The translations under genes and the position numbers were made by a program. The notes beneath the pieces are model-generated. The model saw only the letters and a program-made list of their open reading frames with translations. It had not been told where the DNA came from and made no database searches. From contig CAYYVN010000001.1 in NCBI GenBank assembly GCA_964475165.1, positions 124,001-188,000 on the forward strand: a stretch of DNA of 64,000 nt. The letters run 5' to 3'. Below, one piece after another: positions 1 through 8,895 of this stretch (position 1 is its first letter; the number at the start of each line of letters is the position of its first letter). This stretch comes from CAYUHK01 sp964475165 (GTDB lineage: Bacteria; Verrucomicrobiota; Kiritimatiellia; JAAZAB01).

Positions 1-1110
1 GAAGGCGCCGTGCGCCGTCAAATGGAGACGGCGGTCGAGGATGCCGCAGTTATTTTATTGGTGGTGGATATCAACCGGGGACTTTTGCCGCAGGATGAGG
101 AAATTGCGGCGGGGCTTCGTAAAAGTGCCCGCACCATCTTGTTGGTGGCCAATAAGGCCGATCATCCGGAGCGCGATCTGGCCGCCGCTGAATTTGCTCG
201 TTTGGGTTTGCCGGTGTTTCCGGTATCGGCCCTGCATAACCGCGGCTTGGCTCCCCTGCTGCGCAGGGTGAGCGCGGCCCTGCCGGCTGGCGCTAACCGC
301 ACGCTGCAGGATCCCTTAAAAGTGGCTTTTGTGGGGCGCCCCAATGTGGGTAAGTCTTCGGTCATCAACAGCCTGTTGCGTGATGAACGGGTGATTGTCT
401 CAGCTCAGCCGGGCACCACTCGCGACAGCATTGATATCCCCTTCGTGGTTGGGAACGATGCTCTGGCGCGCCATTATATCCTGACCGATACCGCCGGCAT
501 CCGCCGCCGGCGGAGCACGCGCGGCCTGGTGGAGCGCCTCAGTTTGCGGCGGACCGAACGCAGCATTATCCGAGCCGATGTCGTGGGGTTGGTTCTGGAT
601 GCGGCCCAAGGTCCGACGGCCCATGATAAAACCATCTTGGCGCAGGTCTTAGCGGCTCATAAGGGATGCGTGCTGGTGGTTAATAAATGGGATTTACTCT
701 CGACTACAGCCGTGCCCGATTATCTGGCGGCCTTACGGCGGGCCTTGCCCTTCGGCGATTTTATTCCGGTAGTCTTTGTGGCGGCCAAAACCGGTTGGCA
801 AATGCGGCGTCTGGTGGAAACCCTGGATCAAGTTGGCGCGCGTCTCCAAGCCCAGTTGCCGACGGGTGTTTTGAATCGCGTTATCCACGCCGCTTATCAG
901 CGCACCTTGCCACCCTTGGTGGGCGGCAAACGCTTGAAGATATTTTATGCGGCCCAGGTGAGCTCGCAGCCGCTAGTGCTGACCCTGTTTGTCAATGACC
1001 CGCAGCTGCTGGCCATGGCTTATCGCAATTACCTGTTGCGCTGTTTGCGCTCGGCCTTCGGACTGCAAGGCGTGCCGCTGGTATTGCGCTTAAAGGCCCG
1101 GCGCCCTTGA
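1..1110 (+). CDS. der: Ribosome assembly GTPase Der (EngA), 5' end outside the window
   Basis: Double-Era-like GTPase that helps mature the 50S ribosomal subunit. The frame is open from base 1, so the start and the first P-loop lie upstream of the window. The rest of the first G domain is visible with its NKAD specificity motif (151-162). The second G domain has the P-loop GRPNVGKSS (334-360), a DTAG motif near 488-499 and NKWD at 682-693. A C-terminal KH-like domain follows (about 850-1100), which completes the family's G1-G2-KH order. About 369 residues are seen of the usual 440-490. The stop is TGA at 1108-1110. The identification is secure because two tandem G domains plus KH is unique to Der. 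Confidence 0.96.
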   Translation, partial: EGAVRRQMETAVEDAAVILLVVDINRGLLPQDEEIAAGLRKSARTILLVANKADHPERDLAAAEFARLGLPVFPVSALHNRGLAPLLRRVSAALPAGANRTLQDPLKVAFVGRPNVGKSSVINSLLRDERVIVSAQPGTTRDSIDIPFVVGNDALARHYILTDTAGIRRRRSTRGLVERLSLRRTERSIIRADVVGLVLDAAQGPTAHDKTILAQVLAAHKGCVLVVNKWDLLSTTAVPDYLAALRRALPFGDFIPVVFVAAKTGWQMRRLVETLDQVGARLQAQLPTGVLNRVIHAAYQRTLPPLVGGKRLKIFYAAQVSSQPLVLTLFVNDPQLLAMAYRNYLLRCLRSAFGLQGVPLVLRLKARRP

Positions 1111-1174
1111 GCTTGAATTAGAAAAGAGGTACCCAGAATATTTAATTTCTTTTTTTACTTGGCAACCACAACAG

Positions 1175-1223
1175 GTAGTGTTAATAGAGTAGGTTGAAAG
1201 CATTTTAGTAGCATATATAGCGT
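1175..1223. promoter_or_regulatory. Candidate tandem NrdR boxes upstream of nrdJ
   Basis: Two related 16-base sites lie at 1175-1190 (GTAGTGTTAATAGAGT) and 1208-1223 (GTAGCATATATAGCGT). They match each other at 11 of 16 positions. They also resemble the known NrdR box (about ACACTATATATAGTGT): 9 and 11 matches by eye. Their starts are 33 bases apart, about three helical turns, as is typical for paired NrdR boxes. The flanking 1111-1282 is AT-rich and should carry the nrdJ promoter. NrdR regulation is known for ribonucleotide reductase genes; the assignment here is inference from similarity, spacing and location. Confidence 0.4.
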
Positions 1224-1282
1224 TGGATGACTTTTAAAAAATTGTAATTGATTGGTCTTATGTTGTTTAGGAGAATTGTGTC

Positions 1283-4198
1283 ATGCGGGATGATCATCAG
1301 CCGATTGGCTTGGATTTGATGTTGGACGACCTCAAGCTTGAAAAACAATCTCCGCAAACCGCTGCGCAACCTAGATCTTCACGCAAAGCTATGCCTGCCG
1401 CCCATTCCAAGGATCATCCCGGGTTAAAAATTCAGACGCTTTTCACGCGCCCGGGCGTGCATCCCTTCGATGAGATCGAGTGGGAGCATCGCAAGGCCAT
1501 TATTCGCAATGACAAGGGTGAAGTCGTTTTTGAGAGCGATGACGTGGAGGTGCCCAAGTCCTGGTCCACTTTGGCCACCAATGTGGTGGCTTCGAAATAT
1601 TTCTATGGCGCCCGCGGCAGCGAGATCAGGGAAAAGTCCGTGCGGCAATTGATTCACCGTGTTGCGCGCACCATCGCCGACTGGGGCTGGCGTGATGGTT
1701 ATTTTGCCTCGGCGGAAGATGCGGAAACCTACTACCAAGAGCTGGCGCATATTTGCGTTAACCAATACGGCGCTTTTAACAGTCCGGTATGGTTCAATGT
1801 GGGTTTGCATCAGGTCTATGGGCTGACTTCCCATAATAAGGCCAGCTATTATTGGAACGCCACGGCGGGGCGCGTGGAGCGCGCGCTGGATTCCTATCAA
1901 CATCCTCAGGCCTCGGCCTGCTTTATCCAGTCCGTAGCTGATACCATGGAGGACATCATGCGGCTGGCCAGTGCCGAAGCCATGCTTTTCAAATACGGCT
2001 CCGGCACGGGAACGGATCTGAGCACCCTGCGCAGCAGTTGCGAAAAACTTTCCGGCGGCGGCGCGCCATCCGGGCCCTTAAGCTTCATGCGTGTTTTCGA
2101 TCAAGTGGCCGCGGTGATCAAGTCGGGCGGCAAAACGCGCCGGGCGGCCAAGATGCAGAGCTTGCGGGTGGATCATCCGGATATCATGGAATTCATCATG
2201 TGCAAGGTTAAGGAGGAGCAGAAGGCTCACGCTTTGATCAAGGCCGGTTATGATGGCTCCTTTAACGGCGAAGCCTATGCCTCAGTTATGTTTCAGAACG
2301 CCAATTTATCTGTCCGCGTGACGGATGATTTCATGCATGCCGTGCAGGCCGGCACTGCCTGGCATACGCGGGCGGTGACCACGGGCGAGATCGTCTCCGA
2401 GCTGGACGCTCGCAATACCGTCATGCAGGCCATCGCTGAGGCCGCCCATGCCTGTGGCGATCCCGGTTTACAATATGATAGCACCATCAATCGCTGGCAT
2501 ACCTGTCCGCGCAGCGGGCGTATCAATGCCAGCAATCCTTGTTCCGAGTATATGTTTTTGGATAATAGCGCCTGCAATCTGGCTTCCATCAATCTGATGA
2601 AGTTTGCGGATGCCCAACAGGATTTCGATCTGCGGGCCTTTCAGCATGTCGTGCGGATCTTGATCATCGCCCAGGATATTCTGGTGGATAATGGCAGCTA
2701 TCCCACTCCCGAGATCGCTGAGAATTCGCATCGCTTTCGCCCCTTGGGTCTGGGTTATGCTAATCTGGGGGCTCTGATCATGAGCCTGGGCAAGCCCTAT
2801 GATAGCGATGCGGGGCGCGCTTTCGCTGGCGCGGTGACAGCGCTCTTGACCGGCTATGCTTATGCGACTTCCGCCGAGATAGCCACGATCAAAGGAACCT
2901 TTGAGGAATACGCGCCGAACGCCGATCCCATGCTAACTGTTATTGGCATGCATCGCGAAGCCGTCGATCATATCGATAGCGATGAGAGTGTGGAGGCCAT
3001 GCTGCAGGCCAGCCGCCAGATCTGGGAACAGGTCCTGGAGCAGGGTCGGCGCCATGGGTTTCGGAATGCGCAGGTGACGGTCCTGGCGCCGACGGGCACG
3101 ATTGGATTCATGATGGATTGCGATACCACCGGGGTGGAGCCGGATATCGCTTTGGTGAAATACAAGCAATTGGCTGATGGCGGTATGTTCAAGCTGGTTA
3201 ACCGCACGCTGGCCACGGCCCTGCGGCGGCTGGACTATACGGCGGAGCAGGTGGCGGCGATCATTCAGCATGTCGATGAAAAGGATACCATCGAAACCGC
3301 TCCCGGGTTGCATCCGGAACATCTGGCGATCTTCGATTGCGCCTTTAAGCCCCAACAGGGGAGCCGCTGCATTGATTATCATGCTCATCTGAAAATGATG
3401 GCGGCCGTCCAGCCCTTTCTTTCGGGTGCCATTAGTAAGACGATCAATATGTCCTCCTCAGCGACCCGCGATGAAATCATCCAGGTTTTCATCGAAGGCT
3501 GGAAGCTGGGCTTGAAAGCCGTAGCCATTTATCGTGATGGCTCCAAGGGCATTCAACCGGTATCTCTCAGCAAGAGCTCTGCGGATGAGGAGGCTGGGAG
3601 CGGGACGGAGGCTCTCATGGCCAGCAAGCCTTTTCGGCGTCGTATGCCGGCCACGCGGCGCTCGATCACCCATAAATTTGAGGTTGCCGGTCATCAAGGC
3701 TATCTGACGGTGGGCTTATATGAGGATGGCTGTCCGGGCGAGCTTTTTATCGTCATGGCCAAAGAGGGCAGCACGGTGGGCGGCATCATGGATGCCTTTG
3801 GCACGGCTATTTCGATGTGCCTGCAGTATGGGGTGCCGGCCAACACGCTGATAGAGAAATTCACCCATAGCCGCTTTGAGCCCAGCGGCTATACCAAGAA
3901 TCCGGAAATCCCCTATGCTAAATCATTGGTGGATTATATTTTTCGCTGGCTGGCCATTACTTTTCCGGATGATCAAAACCGTTCCTTACAATCTTTGCCG
4001 TTTCCGGATACCGCTTCGGTCTCAGACGCTGCCGCGACGGCGCCGACCGGCGTTGTCGAGGAAGGCAGCCAGCTCGATAAAATGCACAAAGGCTTCCAGG
4101 AAGACGCTCCGGTCTGCGATCAATGCGGGGCCATCACCGTTCGTAACGGTTCTTGTTATCGCTGCTTTGTCTGCGGCAACTCCATGGGATGTTCTTAG
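1283..4198 (+). CDS. nrdJ: Adenosylcobalamin-dependent (class II) ribonucleoside-diphosphate reductase
   Basis: Reduces ribonucleotides to deoxyribonucleotides with a B12-derived radical, so it needs no oxygen. The 971-residue protein has the active-site set in the right places: C213 (in SACFIQ) pairs with C431 as the redox cysteines, and the NPCSE motif at 418-422 gives N418, the thiyl-radical C420 and E422. The 11-residue step from C420 to C431 equals that of the Lactobacillus leichmannii enzyme (C408, C419). A TSCPD-type domain lies at about 795-895. The tail is rich in cysteines (CDQCG, CYRCFVCG), as in long NrdJ proteins that carry a reducible or zinc-binding C terminus. AGGAGA lies 9 bases before the ATG. 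The AT-rich leader contains candidate NrdR boxes. Confidence 0.96.
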   Translation: MRDDHQPIGLDLMLDDLKLEKQSPQTAAQPRSSRKAMPAAHSKDHPGLKIQTLFTRPGVHPFDEIEWEHRKAIIRNDKGEVVFESDDVEVPKSWSTLATNVVASKYFYGARGSEIREKSVRQLIHRVARTIADWGWRDGYFASAEDAETYYQELAHICVNQYGAFNSPVWFNVGLHQVYGLTSHNKASYYWNATAGRVERALDSYQHPQASACFIQSVADTMEDIMRLASAEAMLFKYGSGTGTDLSTLRSSCEKLSGGGAPSGPLSFMRVFDQVAAVIKSGGKTRRAAKMQSLRVDHPDIMEFIMCKVKEEQKAHALIKAGYDGSFNGEAYASVMFQNANLSVRVTDDFMHAVQAGTAWHTRAVTTGEIVSELDARNTVMQAIAEAAHACGDPGLQYDSTINRWHTCPRSGRINASNPCSEYMFLDNSACNLASINLMKFADAQQDFDLRAFQHVVRILIIAQDILVDNGSYPTPEIAENSHRFRPLGLGYANLGALIMSLGKPYDSDAGRAFAGAVTALLTGYAYATSAEIATIKGTFEEYAPNADPMLTVIGMHREAVDHIDSDESVEAMLQASRQIWEQVLEQGRRHGFRNAQVTVLAPTGTIGFMMDCDTTGVEPDIALVKYKQLADGGMFKLVNRTLATALRRLDYTAEQVAAIIQHVDEKDTIETAPGLHPEHLAIFDCAFKPQQGSRCIDYHAHLKMMAAVQPFLSGAISKTINMSSSATRDEIIQVFIEGWKLGLKAVAIYRDGSKGIQPVSLSKSSADEEAGSGTEALMASKPFRRRMPATRRSITHKFEVAGHQGYLTVGLYEDGCPGELFIVMAKEGSTVGGIMDAFGTAISMCLQYGVPANTLIEKFTHSRFEPSGYTKNPEIPYAKSLVDYIFRWLAITFPDDQNRSLQSLPFPDTASVSDAAATAPTGVVEEGSQLDKMHKGFQEDAPVCDQCGAITVRNGSCYRCFVCGNSMGCS

Positions 4199-4246
4199 GG
4201 CAGGTTAGTCCGGGGGTGGCACGCACGATAACCAAGGTGAGGGTCC

Positions 4247-4759
4247 ATGTTTTGGCTTAAATCAATGCGCTTGGCTGAGGCCGAGGCTTGGCGCCGGCCG
4301 TTCATTATTTTGGCTACGGGCTTTGGGCTGGGCTTGGTACCGGTGGCTTCGGGCACGGCCGGCAGCCTACCGGGCTTGGCTATTCTTTGGGGACTGGCTG
4401 CTATCTGGCAGGGGCCGGTTATTTGGCAGATTCTTCTGGCTGGCATGCTCGGCTTATTGGCGATTCCCTTGTGCGGTTTGGCCGAGCGGCATTTTGGACA
4501 GAAAGATGATGCGCGCATCGTTGCCGATGAATATTTAACCTTTCCGCTGTGCATGATCGGTCTGCCTCTGGTGCCTTGGATGCTGGCGGTGGCTTTTTTG
4601 ACCAATCGCCTCTTTGATGTCCTCAAGCCACCGCCCGCGCGCAACTTTCAGGCGTGGCCCGGCGGTCTGGGTATCGTGGTGGATGATGCCATCTCCGCTT
4701 TATACAGTTTGGCGGTGAATCATGCTTTTTATCAATTGATCAAGCATCTCTATTTCTGA
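4247..4759 (+). CDS. pgpA: Phosphatidylglycerophosphatase A
   Basis: Removes phosphate from phosphatidylglycerol phosphate to give phosphatidylglycerol, at the cytoplasmic membrane. The 170-residue protein has the family's signatures: GTAGSLPG at residues 36-43, DDARIVADEYLTF in the middle, then a basic KPPPARNFQ stretch and GGLGIVVDDAIS near the C terminus. Between them are hydrophobic segments that form membrane helices. AAGGTGAGGG precedes the ATG by a few bases. It follows nrdJ after 48 bases and may share its transcript. Length and motifs fit PgpA well. Confidence 0.93.
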   Translation: MFWLKSMRLAEAEAWRRPFIILATGFGLGLVPVASGTAGSLPGLAILWGLAAIWQGPVIWQILLAGMLGLLAIPLCGLAERHFGQKDDARIVADEYLTFPLCMIGLPLVPWMLAVAFLTNRLFDVLKPPPARNFQAWPGGLGIVVDDAISALYSLAVNHAFYQLIKHLYF

Positions 4760-4885
4760 TTTTTTGGTATGCGGCGCGGCGCGCTGGCCCGGCCCTCAGC
4801 GCTCCGATAGCTGCGCCCGGCGGAAAAAGCATCTTCCCCAGCAGGCCTTTGCCCGGGCTGCAGAGCGTCTCGCTCGCCAGGGCGC

Positions 4886-4914
4886 TTGACAGCTTGCCTC
4901 CGATTTGCTATCTC
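4886..4914 (+). promoter_or_regulatory. Sigma70-type promoter for the isomerase/mla genes
   Basis: A perfect TTGACA (4886-4891) is followed after 17 bases by TATCTC (4909-4914). An extended -10 TGC stands directly before it (4906-4908). Transcription would start near 4921 and give a leader of about 42 bases that contains the strong AGAGGAGAG ribosome site of the gene at 4963. The rest of the 203-base gap (4760-4885) shows nothing recognisable. Confidence 0.6.
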
Positions 4915-4962
4915 ATGAGCCAATTGTTACAAGTCAACCCTTATCCAAAGAGGAGAGTTTAG

Positions 4963-5724
4963 ATGCAACTTAAAAATGTTGGCGCGCAGCTCTATACCTT
5001 GCGGGATCAAATGAAAACTGCCCCCGAGATTGCCCAGACCCTGAAGCAAGTGCGTGCCATTGGCTATGAGGTGGTGCAGGCTTCCTGCGTTGGTCCGATC
5101 CGGCCCCAGGAACTAAAAAAGATTTTGGATGATAATGGGTTATGGGCTTGTTCGACGCATGAATCGCTCGATGATATTTTTAAGAACACGGATCAGCTCA
5201 TTGAGCGTCTGAAAATCTTGGGCGCGGTCACCACGGCCATCCCGCATATCGGTGAGGAGTATCGTTCGGCCGAAGGCTATAAACGCCTGGCGCACTCAGC
5301 CAATATTGCCGGCCGTAAATTGAAGGCGGCGGGCATTACGCTGCTCTATCATAACCATGGCTTCGAATTTCAGAAATATGGGGATAAGATCGGCTTGGAG
5401 ATTCTCTATGATGAATCCGATCCGGAATGCTTGCAGGGTGAAATCGATACCTACTGGGTGCAGTATGGCGGCGGCAGCCCCACAGCTTGGTGTCGTCGGC
5501 TCCAGGGCCGCTTGCCCTTGGTGCATCTGAAAGACATGACGATCATCGATAACCAGCCCACCATGGCGGAAATCGGTCAGGGCAATATTGATTTCAAGGA
5601 AGTGTGCCAGGCCTGCGATCAGAGCGGGACCACTTGGTTTATGGTCGAGCAGGATGTCTGCCAGCGTCCGCCGCTGGAATCCCTGAAAATGAGCTTCGAT
5701 TATCTTAAGCAATTATGTACTTAA
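4963..5724 (+). CDS. Sugar phosphate isomerase/epimerase (xylose isomerase-like TIM barrel), first copy
   Basis: A 253-residue protein of the AP-endonuclease-2/xylose isomerase-like barrel family. Family features are the opening VGAQLYTLRDQM, the strand LLYHNHGFEF, GEIDTYW, VHLKDM and a late MVEQD. These supply the E/D/H/E type metal ligands of the family. Substrate cannot be told from sequence; members act on keto-sugars, inosose or sugar phosphates. A strong ribosome site (AGAGGAG) and a good promoter precede it. Its last 10 bases overlap the next gene, a distant relative, so the two are probably translated together and may act in one pathway. Confidence 0.85.
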   Translation: MQLKNVGAQLYTLRDQMKTAPEIAQTLKQVRAIGYEVVQASCVGPIRPQELKKILDDNGLWACSTHESLDDIFKNTDQLIERLKILGAVTTAIPHIGEEYRSAEGYKRLAHSANIAGRKLKAAGITLLYHNHGFEFQKYGDKIGLEILYDESDPECLQGEIDTYWVQYGGGSPTAWCRRLQGRLPLVHLKDMTIIDNQPTMAEIGQGNIDFKEVCQACDQSGTTWFMVEQDVCQRPPLESLKMSFDYLKQLCT

Positions 5725-6620
5725 CCGGTTTTGCAGATGAAGCTGGCGCGCAGCTGGATGTTCAAATCCAGGTGACGCGGGCCTTGGGCTGGCGGCATAT
5801 CGAGATGCGCATGGTGGAAATCGCTGGATTCCCTTCCGGCCAGCTCCACGATATTCCAGCGCCGGCTTTTGACCGGGTAGCCGATCAGTTGGATGCGGCC
5901 GGTATCCAGGTGAATTGTTTTGGTTCGGCCATCGCCAATTGGGCTCGTCAGATCGAAGATCCTTTTGAGCAGACCCTGGAGGAAGTGCGGCGGACGATCC
6001 CGCGCATGCAGCGCTTACGGACCAAGCTGGTTCGCATCATGAGTTATGCCGTGCGCGAGGCCGCCGATCAGATGGAGGCGGAGCGCTTCCGGCGTTTGCG
6101 GGAAATCACACGTATGTTCGCCGATGCCGGCATTTGTGCGGTGCATGAGAACTGCATGAACTATGGTGGCCTGGGCTGGCCTTTCACCCTTAAAATGCTG
6201 GAGAATGTGCCGGGATTGAAACTGGTTTTCGACACGGGCAATCCGGTCTTCAATGCGGATCGCGCGCGCCCCCAGCCATATCCCCGCCAGTCTTCCTGGG
6301 AGTTTTATTCCCATGTGCGCGAGCATATTGCTTATATCCACATCAAGGATGGTTCTTGGGACGCCCAGCAAGGTAAGATGATTTATAGCTACCCGGGCGA
6401 GGGTCAAGGAGATGTGCGGCGCATTCTGCGCGACCTGCTCTCGCGCGGTTATGATGGTGGTATTTCGATTGAGCCGCATCTGGCCGCTGTCTTTCATGAC
6501 CCCACTGCCGCTCACAGCTCAGAGGCCCCGGCAATCTACGAGGAATATGGCCGCCGCCTGATGGCCATGCTCGCCGAGTTGCGTGCCGAACTGTTGAAGC
6601 CACCACCGATGGATGACTGA
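5715..6620 (+). CDS. Sugar phosphate isomerase/epimerase, second copy
   Basis: A 301-residue TIM-barrel protein of the same superfamily as the gene before it but clearly diverged. It shows VHENCMNYGG, LVFDTGNPVF, YIHIKDGSW and ISIEPHL, which are the metal-binding strands E, D, H and E expected for the fold. Its ATG lies inside the end of the upstream gene (10-base overlap), which points to translational coupling. Only five bases separate it from the mlaE-like gene downstream, so one transcript may run from 4963 to about 9791. Substrate is unknown. Confidence 0.85.
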   Translation: MYLTGFADEAGAQLDVQIQVTRALGWRHIEMRMVEIAGFPSGQLHDIPAPAFDRVADQLDAAGIQVNCFGSAIANWARQIEDPFEQTLEEVRRTIPRMQRLRTKLVRIMSYAVREAADQMEAERFRRLREITRMFADAGICAVHENCMNYGGLGWPFTLKMLENVPGLKLVFDTGNPVFNADRARPQPYPRQSSWEFYSHVREHIAYIHIKDGSWDAQQGKMIYSYPGEGQGDVRRILRDLLSRGYDGGISIEPHLAAVFHDPTAAHSSEAPAIYEEYGRRLMAMLAELRAELLKPPPMDD

Positions 6621-6625
6621 CTGGC

Positions 6626-7417
6626 ATGACCTTGCTTGGTCACATTGGGCAAGCCGTGCTGAAGCGCGCGCGCTCCGCGATACGAATTTTTGCTATTCTG
6701 TGGACCACCCTCACCCTGGCGGTGCGCCCGCGTTATTGGCCCCGGACCGTGCGCGGGGTTTTGGCGCGCCAGCTTCTTTTTAGCGGGGTGGAAGCGCTGC
6801 CTTTCATTGCGTTGGTGGCCCTGATTACCGGCGTTGCCGTGGTGGTCCAGGCCCAACTATGGTTGGGCAAAGCCGGCCAAAGCGCTTTGCTGGGTCCCAT
6901 TCTGGTGATGGTAATCATCCGCGAAGTGGCCCCGCTGCTGGTCAACTTCATCGTGATCAGCCGCAGCGGTACGGCCATTGCCACCGAGCTGGCCAGCATG
7001 AAGGTCCATGGCGAAATTCGCGTTTTAGAGGCCGCCGGCTTGGATCCACTCCTTTACCTGGCCATGCCACGCAGCGTTGGGATGGCGCTGGCTGTGTTCT
7101 GCCTGACCCTGGCCTTCATTGCCATTTCCTTCGCCAGTGGCTATTTATGCGGCATCCTGATCGGAGTCGGCGTGGTCGATCCGCAACTTTTTCTGGATAG
7201 TATTCTCAAGGATGTCCACGGGCCCGATATGTTTAACCTGCTGGCGAAAACATTGCTGCCCGGTATGCTGACCAGTATCATCTGTATTCAGGAGGGCCTG
7301 AGCGTGCAACGGGCCATCACCGAGGTGCCCCAGGCCGCCACGCGGGCGGTGGTGCGTTCCATTTCAGCGCTCTTCATCGTTTCCGTGATCATTTCCATCC
7401 TTAGTTATCTCCGATGA
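6626..7417 (+). CDS. mlaE: MlaE-family ABC transporter permease
   Basis: Inner-membrane permease of an Mla-type phospholipid transporter. The 263-residue protein has the MlaE core: an amphipathic N terminus, then FIALVALITGVAVVVQAQ, the conserved PILVMVIIREVAPLLV stretch, SRSGTAIATELASMKV, and VLEAAGLDPLLYLAMPR on the cytoplasmic coupling side. The C-terminal helices end at ISILSYLR. The ATG follows the previous stop by five bases, and the last bases overlap the ATPase-like gene by four. The neighbours (ATPase-like and MCE proteins) confirm the system. Confidence 0.92.
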   Translation: MTLLGHIGQAVLKRARSAIRIFAILWTTLTLAVRPRYWPRTVRGVLARQLLFSGVEALPFIALVALITGVAVVVQAQLWLGKAGQSALLGPILVMVIIREVAPLLVNFIVISRSGTAIATELASMKVHGEIRVLEAAGLDPLLYLAMPRSVGMALAVFCLTLAFIAISFASGYLCGILIGVGVVDPQLFLDSILKDVHGPDMFNLLAKTLLPGMLTSIICIQEGLSVQRAITEVPQAATRAVVRSISALFIVSVIISILSYLR

Positions 7418-8136
7418 AAATTTCTGCAACAGTCGCTCAACAGTCCGCGGATCCGATCCTGGAATTCGCGGCGGTCACCCTGCCGCCCAGCGCTGGTCAA
7501 TCAGGCCTGCGTGATCTAAGCTTCCGGCTGCTGCCCGGCAGCCTGATGCTCGTGCAGGTTGAGCCGGGTAATGAGCAATTGCCTTTAGCCGATGCAGCGG
7601 CCGGGCTGCTCCAGCCCACGGCCGGGCGCATCGTCTTTTTAGGCGCATCCTGGGCGGAGTTGGCGCCTGATCGGGAACTGGCCTTGCGTGCTCAGCAGGG
7701 ACGAGTTTTTGATGGACATGGCTGGATCAGCAATTTGAATGTTCTGGAAAATTTAACGCTGTCTCAGCGGCATCATACGCGCCGGCCGCTGCCTGAAATC
7801 ATCGCTGAAGTCGTCGACCTGGCGCGTGCTTTCGGGCTCTCGGAGGTTCCTCGCGGCCGACCAGCGGCGGTGCCGCGGCGGGATTTGCGGCGCGCGGAAT
7901 GGATTCGCGCTTTCCTGGGGCGGCCGGCACTGATCCTTTTGGAGCGTCCCCTGCTCGGGGTCGCCATGGAACATGCTCCGCGCCTGCTCGCGCAGGTGCA
8001 GAGCGCCTTGGCCTGTGGCAGTGCGGTGCTTATGACCCATGATCAGCCCGTCATCGGCCTGCCCGGGCAAAATTGTTTGCGGTTTCGCATGCGAGGGGAT
8101 AGGATCTTCGCCGACGCGGCGCCATCCGCCATCTGA
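7414..8136 (+). CDS. MlaF-like ABC ATPase homologue that has lost its catalytic motifs
   Basis: By position and overall alignment this is the nucleotide-binding subunit of the Mla-like transporter, 240 residues. The ABC layout can be followed: LRDLSFRLLPGSLMLVQV, then GLLQPTAGRIVFLGA, NLNVLENLTL, RPALILLERP and LMTHDQP. The functional residues are gone. The P-loop reads VEPGNEQLP with no GKS/T, the Q-loop Gln is Asp (RVFDGHG), the LSGGQ signature is replaced by VPRRDLRRAE, and Walker B DE is ER (LILLERP). Only the H-loop His remains. The frame is intact with no stop or shift, so this is a maintained pseudo-ATPase rather than a pseudogene. It overlaps mlaE by four bases. Confidence 0.8.
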   Translation: MKISATVAQQSADPILEFAAVTLPPSAGQSGLRDLSFRLLPGSLMLVQVEPGNEQLPLADAAAGLLQPTAGRIVFLGASWAELAPDRELALRAQQGRVFDGHGWISNLNVLENLTLSQRHHTRRPLPEIIAEVVDLARAFGLSEVPRGRPAAVPRRDLRRAEWIRAFLGRPALILLERPLLGVAMEHAPRLLAQVQSALACGSAVLMTHDQPVIGLPGQNCLRFRMRGDRIFADAAPSAI

Positions 8137-8196
8137 ATGGCGGCGGCGGCGGTGCTTGGGCGTCCTGGGCCCGAGACAGTGGGGGGGGGAGCAAGC

Positions 8197-8895
8197 ATGG
8201 ATACAACTTTCAAATTCCGATTTGTGAACGAAATCACGGGTGCCTTTGTCTTATTGGCTCTGATCCTGCTGGCCGCGGGAATTTTTATGGCCGGCCGCGC
8301 TCAGGGACTCTTCGAAAAAAAATTCACGCTGCATGTGGTCTTTGATTCGGCCGAAGGTTCCTTTGGCTTGAAGAAAGGCTCGGAAATTAAGATCCTGAAC
8401 ACCACCGCCGGTGCCGTGGAGCGGATCGAACCCACCGCCGCTGGCAGCATGCGGGCCGACTTTGTGATCAAGGAACGCTTCCATGGTTTCGTGCGGGCCG
8501 ACTCCCACGCCTTGGTCAAGAAGACGCTGGTGATTACGGGAGATGCCTATGTTGAGATCACGGTGGGCGATCGCCAACAAGCGCTGCTGCCGGATGGCGC
8601 CATGATTGCCTGCAGCAAGGATACGGAAATCATTGAGCAGGCCTCAGCTATGCTGGAGGAAATCCGTGCGCAGACCATTCCCGCCCTCCATAAACTACAG
8701 CTATTTTTGGATGAATTGCCGCCCTTGGCCATTCAAACCCAGAATACCTTGCGCGAGACGCAGAGGCTGCTGCGCGGCCTGGAACGGCACTGGCTCTTGC
8801 GAAAATACATGGAGCCCTTGGAGAGCGATCTGCTCATCGCTCCGCCCCGCATAGGGCCCTTGGGAGGAGGGTTGCCATGCGTCGTACAGGACTGA
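8197..8895 (+). CDS. mlaD: MlaD-family MCE-domain lipid-binding protein
   Basis: Inner-membrane-anchored periplasmic protein that binds lipid in Mla-type transport. From the chosen ATG it has 232 residues: one N-terminal membrane helix (TGAFVLLALILLAAGIF), then an MCE domain with VVFDSAEGSFGLKKGSEIKI and VVITGDAYVEI-like strands, and an alpha-helical tail that should form the oligomer's core. An in-frame ATG at 8137 exists, but the G-rich ribosome site (8181-8190) fits 8197, and the family starts close to the helix. It follows the degenerate ATPase gene and overlaps the lipoprotein gene by 19 bases. Confidence 0.88.
   Translation: MDTTFKFRFVNEITGAFVLLALILLAAGIFMAGRAQGLFEKKFTLHVVFDSAEGSFGLKKGSEIKILNTTAGAVERIEPTAAGSMRADFVIKERFHGFVRADSHALVKKTLVITGDAYVEITVGDRQQALLPDGAMIACSKDTEIIEQASAMLEEIRAQTIPALHKLQLFLDELPPLAIQTQNTLRETQRLLRGLERHWLLRKYMEPLESDLLIAPPRIGPLGGGLPCVVQD

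Noticed and set aside
1111..1282. Cobalamin riboswitch before the B12-dependent reductase
   Set aside because: The leader is only 172 bases, AT-rich, and I see no B12 box or matching stems.
7414..8136. Pseudogene call for the MlaF-like ATPase
   Set aside because: The frame is complete, coupled to mlaE, and of normal length; motif loss alone points to a changed role rather than decay.
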